Of a DNA stretch of 64,000 bases, positions 35,029 through 46,802 are shown one piece after another. The first letter of the stretch is position 1, and each line of letters begins with the position of its first letter. The notes beneath the pieces were generated by a model. It was given only the letters and a program-made list of their open reading frames with translations. It had not been told where the DNA came from and did not search any database. The DNA comes from Planctomycetota bacterium (GTDB lineage: Bacteria; Planctomycetota; Phycisphaerae; UBA1845). Where the stretch lies: NCBI GenBank assembly GCA_016208685.1, contig JACQXM010000036.1:98726-162725 (forward strand). Direction: 5' to 3'. The translations under genes were made by a program, and so were the position numbers.

Positions 35029-38000
35029 TCAGCGCCCTTTCATCTCCGGCTTGCTGACTTCGACGGCCCGGGTCTTGAGGTTGTAGAAAAACCGCTCCAC
35101 GGTGACGTCACGCGGGAATTCGCCGGGACGCTGGATCACGATGTGTGCCTTGCGGTCCGACGAGCCCTGCACGATGAGCAGGCTGCGTTCCTTCTGATAG
35201 GTAAGATCGTGGCTCGTCAGCGCGAGCCCTTCGCTCTGGTCCTGGAGCGTCACGTTTCCGATGGCGCGGAACTGCCGCAACTTCTCGGCGCTGAGCCGGC
35301 CCATGCGCCGCTCGGCGCGGCGCGTGGCGCGATCCTCCGACTCCTGAAAATCCACGGTGAGCACGTCGCAGCGCAGGAAGGTGGACCGGCCCGGCGGGGC
35401 CTCGGCGCCGGTCGTGGTCGGCGTGCCGAACAGCCGCTGAAGCTCCGCCCCGCTGAAGTGCTTCAATCCCACCTGCCCCTCGAAGCGCGTCTGCTCCAGG
35501 GAGAAGTCGTACCACATCAGGTCCTGCCACTCGATGAGCGTCTTGGACGGACCGGCGGACTGGTAGGCGCCGAAAAGACCGGCGCCCTCCTTGCCGCGCG
35601 GTGACGCACCTTCGGCAGGCCCCGCGCCGGCGGCAGCCCCGGCCGGCGGCGCCTCACGAAAATCCTCCAGCAAGAGCGACCCCGGCCCCTCGATGAGCAT
35701 CTTGGAAACTTCCTTGCGCAGGTTGAGCGATAGCTTGGGGCCGGAGATGCGCGCCCGGGTCTCCAGCGCCGCCGTGCCGGCCTGGAGCTCGGCGGTCTCC
35801 ACCACGGCTTTGCCCGTCGCCAGGATGTACGCGGGCTCCTTACCAAACCGCTGCCCGACGCCGCCGCGTCCGGAATCTCCCCTCGGTCGGGTGACTCGGG
35901 TCGCCACGTCCTGGAAGATCCACCAATCCTCGCCCGCCGCCGGCGCGGCAACCGGTGCCGCGGCATCGTCGAACTCCACCAGCAACTGCGCGCAATCGAA
36001 GGTCGTCGTCGTGCTGCTGGTGGCGTGAACGCCGCCGTTGAAGACGGAGCGGTTCTCCCGCCCCTGGTACTTCATCCACTCCTGCCAGGTGATGACGATG
36101 GGGATGGGCTGGTCAAGACGGCGGCCGTCGAGGTCCTTGCGGGAGTGGAACGTAAGTCGCCCGGCGCCGGGTACTTCCGCCCATTCGTCCGGTACGTCCA
36201 GTTTGATCTCCCGCCCGGTGACCGTGAAGCTGTTGAGCTGCACGGTGGCCGGGTGCTCCTCGCTGCCCACCACCAGCGCGTTCTTGATTTCCCTGCCGTC
36301 CGTCAGGGCGCAATCGAGGCGATCCGCGGAAACATCGAGCGGCTGCGTGGGGTCGACGATGACCACCCGCCCCCAGGCCTGAAGCCGCTTCACTCCCGCC
36401 TCGGTTCGGCGGCGAGCTTCGTACTCCCGGCGCTTCGCCGTCCAGTCAATGGTTTTGGGATCAACGCCTTGTCGAACGGCCGCCTGGTACGCCTTGGCGG
36501 CGTTGAACGGCGGCGGGGGGCGTTCCACGGCCTCGAAGTCGATGATCAGCTTCTCCCCGGCGCGAATGGTGCGATTCTGTTGTACCACCTCCACGTCCGC
36601 CCGCGCCTCCGCGGTCTGCGGCAAGGTCTTGCCCTCGCGCTCCGCGGCAAGCGTGAGGTCCAGCTCGCCGCAGGAGACGCGGTCATCGCCTTCGGACATC
36701 ACCACGTGGCCCCGCGCTTCCACGCGCTCCACAGCCGGCTCATTCCCGCGGGTTCCGCGCGGCGCCGCAAACAGCAACGCCACGCTGTCCGCCTGCATGC
36801 GCGTGTCGCCCTCGCTCATGGTGACGTTGCCCTCAAAGGCGGCGCGCTGGAGCACGCGGCGCCGCTGCGTCGTAATGCTCCCCGACAGGTCAAGTTGCGT
36901 GCGTGTTTCGAAGCGGCCCAGTACCTCGAGGCGGTCGGAAAACCGGACTTCGGACGCCGCTGCGGCGCCGGAGTCCGCGTTGTCCGCAGCCTCGTCCCCG
37001 CGCGGCCGCTCCAGCCGCCCCGGGCCGTCCACGCGGACCAGAAGATCATCGCCCGTCTGTTGCGAGAACAGCTTCGCACCGCTGATCGAGCCTTGCTCCG
37101 CGGATCGGACCAGCACCGTCGTCGCGTCCGAGCTCTCGAGCCATACCGTCGAACCTTCGGGCTGATACCGCAGCTCGGCACAGGTGGCTTCGCCTTCTGT
37201 GCCGGTGACCAGCACGGGAGTTCCCCTCGCCGTGACCTGGGAACGCAGCCCGGCCACACAGCGCGCGTCGTCGGGAGTGCAGGCCTCGACCAACAACCGT
37301 CCGGCCCACTCCAGCACGATCCGCTCCGGAGGCGGTGGGGGCGCCGCGGGCGGTCCGGGGGACGCGGAACTTGGCGGCGCGCCCCGGGCCCGCTGTCGGT
37401 CCTCCTGCGAAAGCTCGCGCAGAATCTCCAGGATGTCCGCTCGCAGCAGTGACTTGGTTATGTCACCGACTTGCTGGCGGGCGACCACGTCCTTCTCGAA
37501 GCGTGCGAAATAGCGAACCGCGGGGCGCGGCGCCGGGGGCTCCCGGGCGTCGATCTGAATAATGGTGCTTCCATCGGGGGCGGTGCGGACGTCGGGGCCG
37601 CTCCGGGCGGAAGCCTCCGCCGTGTCGGGCGCGGAAGCCGGTGACTTGCCCGCGGACGCCTGCTGCGCCGCGGCGCTCGCCTCCACGGCACTGCGGAGCC
37701 AGTCCACGAGCGGCGTCTGCCGCGCGGGCTGCGGCTCCGCGCCGGGGACCGATAGCGCCAGCTCCCCGCCCAGGTCACGCAGTTCGATACGCCCGCCCTG
37801 GTTGGCGCTGAAGTACTCCACCCGGCCGGCATCTTCGTTGAAGCGGATTTCCAGGTCCGTGGCGCGGAAGTCGATATCGCGCGCCGTCAGGTGCACCTCG
37901 CCGGCAGGAACGATGACCTTGGAGTACTCGAGGTCGAACTCGATGCGCTCCAGCTCCACGCGCACGAGCTGCGCGGGGTCCAGCAAATCGCGGGATTCCG

Positions 38001-38601
38001 GCGGGAGTTCGGCACGATCGCGCTCCGTGAGTCGGTCGATCTCGATGACCACGTTGCCGGTGAGCTGGCCGCGTTTGGGTTCCAGCCCGCCGCCGGGGCG
38101 CCGCTGCGCCTCGAGCACGCCCTCGCGCGCTGTAACGCGCACCGCCCGACCGTCGTTGGTGCGCATGCGCACTTCGGGGTCGACGAGCAGGAACTCATCC
38201 GACTCCTGCCCCGTCGGCTGCCAGCTCTGAACGGCGATTTCCAGCCGCGCTCGCGCGCCCTCGCGAGGGTAGAGCGAGAGCTTGATGTCCCGTCCGGGAC
38301 CGACCACGCTCCGGCCCACCGATACGCCGGGGGCGCTGGCGGGCGTGACCTCTTCCACCGTTCCCGGAGCCTGCGGTGTCAGGGAAGGCAGACGCGGAGC
38401 GGCGGGGCGCGGAGCGGCGGCGACCGGCTCCACCTGGCTTGCCTGGTAGATCGAGAAACAAACGAGGAGGATCGCCAGGGTGGCGGAACCGACGACCAGT
38501 GTCCGCACCAGCCCGGTGCCGCGGTGCCGCGCCGCGTTGGAACGACGAGTTGCGCAGCGCGGCCGATCCGCATCGCCGCGAGGTTCGTCGAATCTCGTCA
38601 T
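35029..38601 (-). CDS. Very long LptA/LptC (OstA)-like protein
   Basis: The 1190-residue protein starts MTRFDEPRGDADRP and has one membrane-spanning anchor (about residues 30-52, LVRTLVVGSATLAILLVCFS). The remainder is a long series of beta-strand segments resembling OstA/LptA repeats, with recurrent phrases such as GVLEAQRRPGGGL, GNVVIEIDRLTERD, LTARDIDFRATDLEIRFN and GRVEYFSANQGGRIEL, plus Pro/Ala-rich linkers. LptC/LptA proteins carry lipopolysaccharide across the periplasm and are normally 180-200 residues. The adjacent KdsC-like gene, 61 bases upstream, supports a role in the outer envelope. The function is inferred from fold pattern and neighbour. Confidence 0.75.
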   Translation of the reverse strand: MTRFDEPRGDADRPRCATRRSNAARHRGTGLVRTLVVGSATLAILLVCFSIYQASQVEPVAAAPRPAAPRLPSLTPQAPGTVEEVTPASAPGVSVGRSVVGPGRDIKLSLYPREGARARLEIAVQSWQPTGQESDEFLLVDPEVRMRTNDGRAVRVTAREGVLEAQRRPGGGLEPKRGQLTGNVVIEIDRLTERDRAELPPESRDLLDPAQLVRVELERIEFDLEYSKVIVPAGEVHLTARDIDFRATDLEIRFNEDAGRVEYFSANQGGRIELRDLGGELALSVPGAEPQPARQTPLVDWLRSAVEASAAAQQASAGKSPASAPDTAEASARSGPDVRTAPDGSTIIQIDAREPPAPRPAVRYFARFEKDVVARQQVGDITKSLLRADILEILRELSQEDRQRARGAPPSSASPGPPAAPPPPPERIVLEWAGRLLVEACTPDDARCVAGLRSQVTARGTPVLVTGTEGEATCAELRYQPEGSTVWLESSDATTVLVRSAEQGSISGAKLFSQQTGDDLLVRVDGPGRLERPRGDEAADNADSGAAAASEVRFSDRLEVLGRFETRTQLDLSGSITTQRRRVLQRAAFEGNVTMSEGDTRMQADSVALLFAAPRGTRGNEPAVERVEARGHVVMSEGDDRVSCGELDLTLAAEREGKTLPQTAEARADVEVVQQNRTIRAGEKLIIDFEAVERPPPPFNAAKAYQAAVRQGVDPKTIDWTAKRREYEARRRTEAGVKRLQAWGRVVIVDPTQPLDVSADRLDCALTDGREIKNALVVGSEEHPATVQLNSFTVTGREIKLDVPDEWAEVPGAGRLTFHSRKDLDGRRLDQPIPIVITWQEWMKYQGRENRSVFNGGVHATSSTTTTFDCAQLLVEFDDAAAPVAAPAAGEDWWIFQDVATRVTRPRGDSGRGGVGQRFGKEPAYILATGKAVVETAELQAGTAALETRARISGPKLSLNLRKEVSKMLIEGPGSLLLEDFREAPPAGAAAGAGPAEGASPRGKEGAGLFGAYQSAGPSKTLIEWQDLMWYDFSLEQTRFEGQVGLKHFSGAELQRLFGTPTTTGAEAPPGRSTFLRCDVLTVDFQESEDRATRRAERRMGRLSAEKLRQFRAIGNVTLQDQSEGLALTSHDLTYQKERSLLIVQGSSDRKAHIVIQRPGEFPRDVTVERFFYNLKTRAVEVSKPEMKGR

Positions 38602-38662
38602 CCCTGCTTTCCCTTCCCGCGTTTGGAGGTCGCACGCCTTGCAACCCGGTCCCCGTGGTCGG

Positions 38663-39169
38663 CTACGCCTGCGCAAGCCATGACCCGCTCCAGCGGCGTT
38701 GCTTCCGCAGAATGAGTTCCAGTACTTCTGCCACCGCGCCGCCGCCGCCGGGCCGCCGGGTGACGTATCGCGCCGCGCGTTTGACCTCGCCCACGGCGTT
38801 GGCAACCGCCACAGGCAGGGCCGCTCGGGCCATCGGCCCTAAGTCCGGCAGATCGTCTCCCACGTAGGCGACCGACCCGTCGCCGCGCCGGGCCTCGGCG
38901 AGAAGACTGTCGTAGCCCGCGAGCTTGTCGCGCGCGCCGGTGCGAACGTGGCGCACCCCCAGGTCTTCGGCGCGGCGACGCGTTGCCTCATCGTCGCGCC
39001 CCGACAGGAACGCCACCTCGCCGCCCCGTCGCTGCCAGAATCGGATTGCGCTGCCGTCGTGTACATGGAAGCACTTGTTCCAAGCCCGGCCATCGGTGGC
39101 AACGATGGTGCCGTTCGTGAGCACGCCGTCCACGTCGAGAATCACGAAATCGATCGAGGCGAAATCCAT
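38663..39169 (-). CDS. kdsC: KdsC-like HAD phosphatase (KDO 8-phosphate phosphatase)
   Basis: The 168-residue protein is a cap-less HAD hydrolase: motif I DVDGVLTNG with nucleophile Asp15 region (VILDVDGVL), motif II SGRDDEATRRRAEDLGVRH, a conserved Lys in GARDKLAGY, and motif IV GDDLPDLG. KdsC removes phosphate from KDO 8-phosphate, a lipopolysaccharide core precursor; the tetrameric family also includes N-acylneuraminate phosphatases, so the substrate is not certain. It is the first gene of the pair with the LptA/LptC-like protein. Confidence 0.88.
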   Translation of the reverse strand: MDFASIDFVILDVDGVLTNGTIVATDGRAWNKCFHVHDGSAIRFWQRRGGEVAFLSGRDDEATRRRAEDLGVRHVRTGARDKLAGYDSLLAEARRGDGSVAYVGDDLPDLGPMARAALPVAVANAVGEVKRAARYVTRRPGGGGAVAEVLELILRKQRRWSGSWLAQA

Positions 39170-39622
39170 GGCGCCCGCTCAGCCTTGTCGGCGGCGATTG
39201 GCACCGGCGCGACCGGCAGAAGAATCGAGTTTCGCCCGGACGATGGAGGTTGTCAAAAACCGATCGGACGCCGACCGGCACGCTCCGGCGGTCCGAGGCT
39301 ACCGGGGGTTCGACAACAACCACCGCGGACACTCCGGCCGGGAACGTTCCAGCGCACCGCCCGCGGCTCGCCGCGAACCGTCCACTTCGTGTGCTGCCCG
39401 GTGCGACGCTGCGAATCTCCCGTCTTGGAGTGTATGCGCGGCCGGCTTCATCGGCGTCGCGACGACCCCCGGGCCCCACGACGCCCGTTCCTCCATCCGT
39501 TGTACACAGGCGCCATAGGGACCACACGCGATAGTGTGCAGACAAGTTTCACGCGGTGTTTGACCACAGTTCTCGGAGCATCGACGGATTCGAGGGAGGC
39601 TTCGCGAACCGGCGGAAGTCCG
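39170..39622. other. Intergenic region upstream of kdsC
   Basis: About 450 bases without a supported gene, lying between the kdsC start (minus strand) and the plus-strand promoter at 39623. Base composition falls slightly after 39530. No RNA gene was recognised. Confidence 0.35.
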
Positions 39623-39651
39623 TTGACATTTCACGCCTCTTGCGTTATAGT
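39623..39651 (+). promoter_or_regulatory. Consensus sigma70 promoter with a long leader
   Basis: TTGACA (39623-39628) and TATAGT (39646-39651) are separated by exactly 17 bases. The predicted start is near 39658, which leaves about 358 bases before the LuxR-type gene at 40016. The leader contains a GC-rich hairpin candidate bounded by two CCGTTG copies near 39680-39715. It may be a regulatory leader or an independent small RNA. Confidence 0.7.
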
Positions 39652-40015
39652 GTATGCACAACGGAAGGTCTGTGCTGCCGTTGGGCTCCCTTCGGCGCGG
39701 CGGGCCGTTGTACCAAGTGCGCGACGTTAGCTGACTGACAACGGGTGCGCTCGCCAGTTCGAGCGGGCTGGTCGGAGAGGATCGCTGGGCGCGGCCGCAA
39801 CGCACGCCTTGGCTCCGATCGCGAAGTGGCGCCATCGCGCCATCGGCGGCGCATTCGAAAATCGCCCAGGGGCGCGTTGATCGAGTTGCGACCGAGTGGC
39901 GACGGTCGTCTATGGGCCGAGACCCAGTGGACGCCCGTTCGGCGCAGTTTCGACTGAGCCCGTGTGCGTAACCTCGCACCTCGCGGACCGGCGCTGGCCC
40001 AGCAAGGAGCAGCAG

Positions 40016-40396
40016 ATGCAGGCCGAAGGCTCGATACAGAACCATCGCGGTCGTGGCGGCAGTCCGGGCTGCATGCTGCCGGCCGCCCAGTGGCGCGCAC
40101 TCGCCACGACGCTGAATCTATCGGGTCGGGAACTCGAGATCGTCCGTTGCCTCGTGGAAGGCGGAGGCGATTCGGCGACCGCGGTGCGGCTGGGGCTGTC
40201 GGTTCACACCGTACACACCTACCTGGACCGCATCTACCGCAAGCTGGCAGTGCGAAACCGATACGAACTCATCTTGCGGGTCTTCGCCGACTACGTGGTG
40301 CTGGTATCGCGCCGCCGACCCCGTGCGGGGCGGGGAACCGCGGCCTCCCGGCCACGCAATGCGCTTGAGCCCGCCGCGAGCGAGGCGTGCGCCTAG
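40016..40396 (+). CDS. LuxR-type helix-turn-helix regulator
   Basis: The 126-residue protein is little more than a LuxR/GerE DNA-binding domain: LSGRELEIVRCLVEGGGDSA leads into VRLGLSVHTVHTYLDRIYRK and the family's last helix NRYELILRV (about residues 40-100). There is no receiver or ligand domain. The ATG at 40016 has AAGGAG (40004-40009) at ideal spacing; the open frame upstream lacks coding character. A strong promoter lies 365 bases upstream. Its targets are unknown. Confidence 0.85.
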   Translation: MQAEGSIQNHRGRGGSPGCMLPAAQWRALATTLNLSGRELEIVRCLVEGGGDSATAVRLGLSVHTVHTYLDRIYRKLAVRNRYELILRVFADYVVLVSRRRPRAGRGTAASRPRNALEPAASEACA

Positions 40397-40421
40397 TGCT
40401 CCACGCAGCCCATTCATAGGG

Positions 40422-40612
40422 TGGTCAAGCGCAGCGCCGCCATGCCCAGGAAGACATGCCGGCGCACGGCCGTGCCACGCTTGGGCATGGTACTAAACCC
40501 CCGCAGAATCGGGTGGCATGGTCAAGCGCAGCGCCGCCATGCCCGGAGAAGACATGCCGGCGCACGGTCGTGCCATGCTTGGGCATGGTACTCAACCCCC
40601 GCAGAATCGGGT
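40422..40612. repeat. Tandem direct repeat, two 97-base units
   Basis: The unit beginning TGGTCAAGCGCAGCGCCGCC recurs at 40519 after 97 bases with only a few differences. Each unit contains an inverted pair (GCCATGCCC / GGGCATGG) and ends with CCCCCGCAGAATCGGGT. It lies between the LuxR-type gene and the convergent deiodinase-like gene and probably belongs to the same repeat family as the 31-32 kb elements. Confidence 0.8.
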
Positions 40613-40647
40613 GCGTCGGAGCACCAGTGCCTCCGCGCGGCGCCGCG

Positions 40648-41355
40648 TCAGTGCCGCGCCGTGGGAAGGTGGGCACGAAGCCAGCGCTCGACTTCTCTGG
40701 GCTTGTACCCCCAAGGTCCGCGCCCGCCGGCGTACGCGATGCGGCCGTCGGCGCCGACGATGAAGAGCCGTTCCGGCCAGGCGGCGTAAGCGGCATCCAC
40801 ACTGTTGCTCATGTCGTCCACCACACAGGGCATGGTGTAGCGCACCTTCTCGCAGCACTGGCGCGCCACGTCGCGACGCTGTTCGGCAGTCCGCGGTTGG
40901 TCGAGGACGATGCCCGCCTCCGCATTGCCGGGCATGGGCCACTCATCCGCGGCGTGCGCTTCGTGGATGTAGACGAAGAGGAATGCAGCGCGGTCTTTGT
41001 ACGCCTGATGGATTCGCTCGATGGCGTCAGCCTGACGCCGGAAGGGCGGTCAGGTGAAGCTGCCGAAGATGAGCACCAGCGGGCGATCGGGGTGGAACGT
41101 TGAACGCGTAATGCTGCCGGTTCCCTCGAGTGTTTGCAGGGTGAAATCCGGGGCCAGGTCGCCGACCCGCGGGGCCGGGCGCATCATCAGCGCCCGCGTG
41201 CGCTCCCAGTTCGGCGGGCGCTTGTCGGGGGGCATGGCGTCCACCTGGCGGATCATGCGCTCCGCGGGGTCGGGAGCGGAGCATCCCAGGGCGCATGCCC
41301 ACGCCACGGAGAACGCGAACGCGAGTGTCGCCGATCGGTTGAAAGTGACGCACAT
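40648..41355 (-). CDS. Deiodinase-family lipoprotein with predicted selenocysteine (in-frame UGA)
   Basis: Two adjacent open frames are one gene interrupted by a single TGA at 41052-41050. The joined 235-residue protein reads LIFGSFT, then the UGA codon (residue 102), then PPFRRQADAIERI, which matches the iodothyronine deiodinase active site FGSxT-Sec-PPF. Further on is FVYIHEAHAADEWPMPGN, the deiodinase hallmark YIxEAHxxDxW. A lipoprotein signal with lipobox ALGC (Cys25) opens the protein. A 7-bp hairpin begins 10 bases after the UGA. The fold is thioredoxin/peroxiredoxin-like. In bacteria the substrate is unknown; hormone deiodination should not be assumed. selA-D genes are not in the window. 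Confidence 0.88.
41023..41039 (-). promoter_or_regulatory. Candidate bacterial SECIS hairpin
   Basis: On the coding strand GGCGTCA and TGACGCC form a perfect 7-bp stem closing loop GGC, or a 6-bp stem with loop AGGCT. The stem starts 10 bases after the UGA and the loop lies about 18 bases from it, within the distance known for bacterial SECIS elements. The GG in the apical loop is the usual SelB-contact feature. Confidence 0.75.
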
Positions 41356-41375
41356 AGCCTACATGCCAAGCGAGT

Positions 41376-42005
41376 TCACGTTGCCCGGCCGCCTTTGCCG
41401 CCGTTGCGCTTCGCCGAACTCCGCACTTTTACGTGTTTGTGAAGGCGTAGGAACTCGCGCAGAACCTGTTCCGGACCGAGGTCAGCCTTTCGCGCGCGGT
41501 TGAACCGACGCGTCAACACGGCCAGCTCCGTCGGCTTGTGCGCGAGCTCGTCGGCTGGTATCCCCGAGTGCTCGTACAACTCTTCCAGCACCTGGTGGTC
41601 GGTCGGCGTCAGGCGAGAGCGCTCCGCCAGCACCGCGTCGGCAACGGCCTGCACCTGTGAAACCGGCGCCGCCTGATAGTGCCGAAGGTAGACCGGCAGT
41701 TGGTCAACGGTTACATCCTGTAGGAGCGGGAAGATCTGTTTCTTCCAGGCCATGGCGGCACCCAGCTCCACCGCCAGGTTGGCTGATTTCAGGCTTGTGG
41801 GCGTGACCAACAGCACGACGGCGGAACTCTCCGCCAATGCGTCGCGAATCGCGTCGGCCCACGAGGACCCCACGCTGAGGTTGTGCGCGGAGAAAACGCG
41901 GAGCCCGGTCTCGGCCAGCTTCCGCTCGACGACCTCCGCGACCGGCGCGTCGGCTGCCGCGTAGGAAAGGAAGACGTCGTAATGATCCGTTGCAGCGGCG
42001 GTCAT
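41376..42005 (-). CDS. TIR-domain protein, partner of the SIR2 gene
   Basis: The 209-residue protein has an N-terminal TIR domain (about 7-135): HYDVFLSYAAADAPVAEVVE, GLRVFSAHNLSVGSSWADAI and SAVVLLVTPTSLKSANLAVE with the probable NADase Glu80. The C-terminal 70 residues are helical and basic. Bacterial TIR proteins consume NAD or make cyclic ADP-ribose signals during phage infection. It follows the SIR2 gene by 62 bases on the same strand and precedes the deiodinase gene by 20 bases. ATG 42005 is chosen; a GTG at 42029 would add eight residues. Confidence 0.88.
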   Translation of the reverse strand: MTAAATDHYDVFLSYAAADAPVAEVVERKLAETGLRVFSAHNLSVGSSWADAIRDALAESSAVVLLVTPTSLKSANLAVELGAAMAWKKQIFPLLQDVTVDQLPVYLRHYQAAPVSQVQAVADAVLAERSRLTPTDHQVLEELYEHSGIPADELAHKPTELAVLTRRFNRARKADLGPEQVLREFLRLHKHVKVRSSAKRNGGKGGRAT

Positions 42006-42067
42006 CTGTCCAGTCCGCGGCCCGACCACAGGAAGCGCCCTGTGGCCGTGCGCGCAACCTCAAGACA

Positions 42068-43123
42068 CTACACCGTCTCCCCGTCGTCCGCAAGGTCCAA
42101 ACAGTTTGGACGGACTTGAGCGATCTCTTCTAGAAAAGTTCGTACAGAATCCGTTTTCGCCAAGTTCGGGTTCCCATCGTAGGAAAGAAAAACGATATCG
42201 TCGTAGAGCGACTTTTCCACTCCTCGTTGCTGCAGCTCGTCGCGGATGACGTTCACCTCGCTCGTGGGAATTAGCGCAACACGGAGGCCGGCGGAGGTGG
42301 TTGCACGGCGCCGCCACGCCGTGTGGAGCTCGATGATCGTGCGATCTCGCATCCCAGCGCCAACGTACACGACACTTGAATTCTGCAGGATGTCACTGTA
42401 TACGCCAGTGAGGTCTACTCGGACATTTCCAACCGAAAAGACTCCTCCCGGATTCCACGCCGCCTCAGGATCGAACTGCATCGTTCTTATGTCATTGATG
42501 TCGCCATGAAGCTTCAGCACAAAGCGAGGGTTCGTCTGAATAAAGGGCAGAAACTCTGCCGTATACCGATATACGCGCAGGAGCGATCGCCGCATTACGA
42601 TGGTGTAATACGCCTGTTCGATCAACGTATCATAATTCGGTGTCAGGATACCGGTGCACGACGATCGCCATAAGAATCTTTGGAGCGCAAGGTCCGGCTC
42701 CCCAAACGGGACTAGTATCCCCGCCTCGCTGCCCGGCCAAAACTGGTCCGTCGAATACCGTAGCAGGCAGTTCAAGAGTCTCGTACGCTTGAGACAGTTC
42801 TCCTTCCAAACGTCGCCTAGGTCTATTGCTTGCCTAGACAGTCTCCTGACCGGGCCAGAAGTAGTCGCGACCTCCTCATCGGCAAACTCACGAAAGTAAG
42901 TCGAGAGCGATTCTGCCGAGGTAGGAATCGGCCGTTTAGGCTGCAACTTCTCGATGGAGGTGCGGTATTCCTCGACGGATTTAGCCATTTCACCCCAACC
43001 GACAAGACCGGATGCAGCAGACAACCCCGAGCCAACGTAGAAATGCAGCGTTGAGTTACGTAGGGCGTCCAATTGTCCCGTTCTGGGGGTGTACGGCTTG
43101 GCAGCTACCAACCCCGGCTTCAT
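42068..43123 (-). CDS. SIR2-family NADase-like protein
   Basis: The 351-residue protein is a SIR2_2-type domain: FYVGSGLSAASGLVGW near the start, TPNYDTLIE with catalytic-position Asn163, VLKLHGDIN with His206, and VVYVGAGMRDRTI. Such domains act as NAD-degrading effectors in Thoeris, DSR and Argonaute-linked defence. No SLOG domain follows, so it is not a standard ThsA. The ATG at 43123 has GGAG at 8-base spacing; in-frame codons upstream to 43204 exist but have weaker sites. Codon and base usage are visibly less GC-rich than in the neighbouring alaS, suggesting acquisition. Confidence 0.86.
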   Translation of the reverse strand: MKPGLVAAKPYTPRTGQLDALRNSTLHFYVGSGLSAASGLVGWGEMAKSVEEYRTSIEKLQPKRPIPTSAESLSTYFREFADEEVATTSGPVRRLSRQAIDLGDVWKENCLKRTRLLNCLLRYSTDQFWPGSEAGILVPFGEPDLALQRFLWRSSCTGILTPNYDTLIEQAYYTIVMRRSLLRVYRYTAEFLPFIQTNPRFVLKLHGDINDIRTMQFDPEAAWNPGGVFSVGNVRVDLTGVYSDILQNSSVVYVGAGMRDRTIIELHTAWRRRATTSAGLRVALIPTSEVNVIRDELQQRGVEKSLYDDIVFLSYDGNPNLAKTDSVRTFLEEIAQVRPNCLDLADDGETV

Positions 43124-43258
43124 CGCAGAGTCTCCGCGGACAGTCACGGACATTTCCGCAGTCTGCCGTATTTTGGTTTCCATTTCGGGGTGTTTTATTC
43201 CCACTGGTCAAGTACCTATTCCGTGATGGCCGGTGCAGCCTGGGCCAGCGCGCCGGCC

Positions 43259-46666
<3,408 letters not shown>

Positions 46667-46802
46667 GCCGGGTACTTTACTCGAATGTCGCGGGCATTCC
46701 ACGCGCCGCCACGCTTGACATGCCGCGTCGCACGCTCTACGGTGAGTCGGCAAACAAGCTGAGGTGCGCGGCAACAGCTAAGATGAAGGAGAACAAGTCG
46801 CC

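Noticed and set aside
39170..40015. Several ORFs of 150-250 codons on both strands upstream of the LuxR-type gene.
   Set aside because: They overlap each other, are Arg/Ala/Pro-rich as in GC-rich shadows, and contain no recognisable domain or start signal.
40648..41052. Reading the UGA in the deiodinase-like gene as an ordinary nonsense mutation (pseudogene).
   Set aside because: Both halves are intact and in one frame, the UGA sits precisely at the family's Sec column, and a SECIS-like hairpin follows. A random nonsense mutation at this one codon is unlikely.
42068..43123. Calling the SIR2 gene thsA of a canonical Thoeris system.
   Set aside because: The protein is about 120 residues shorter than ThsA and no SLOG domain is visible; the pair is better described as SIR2-TIR.
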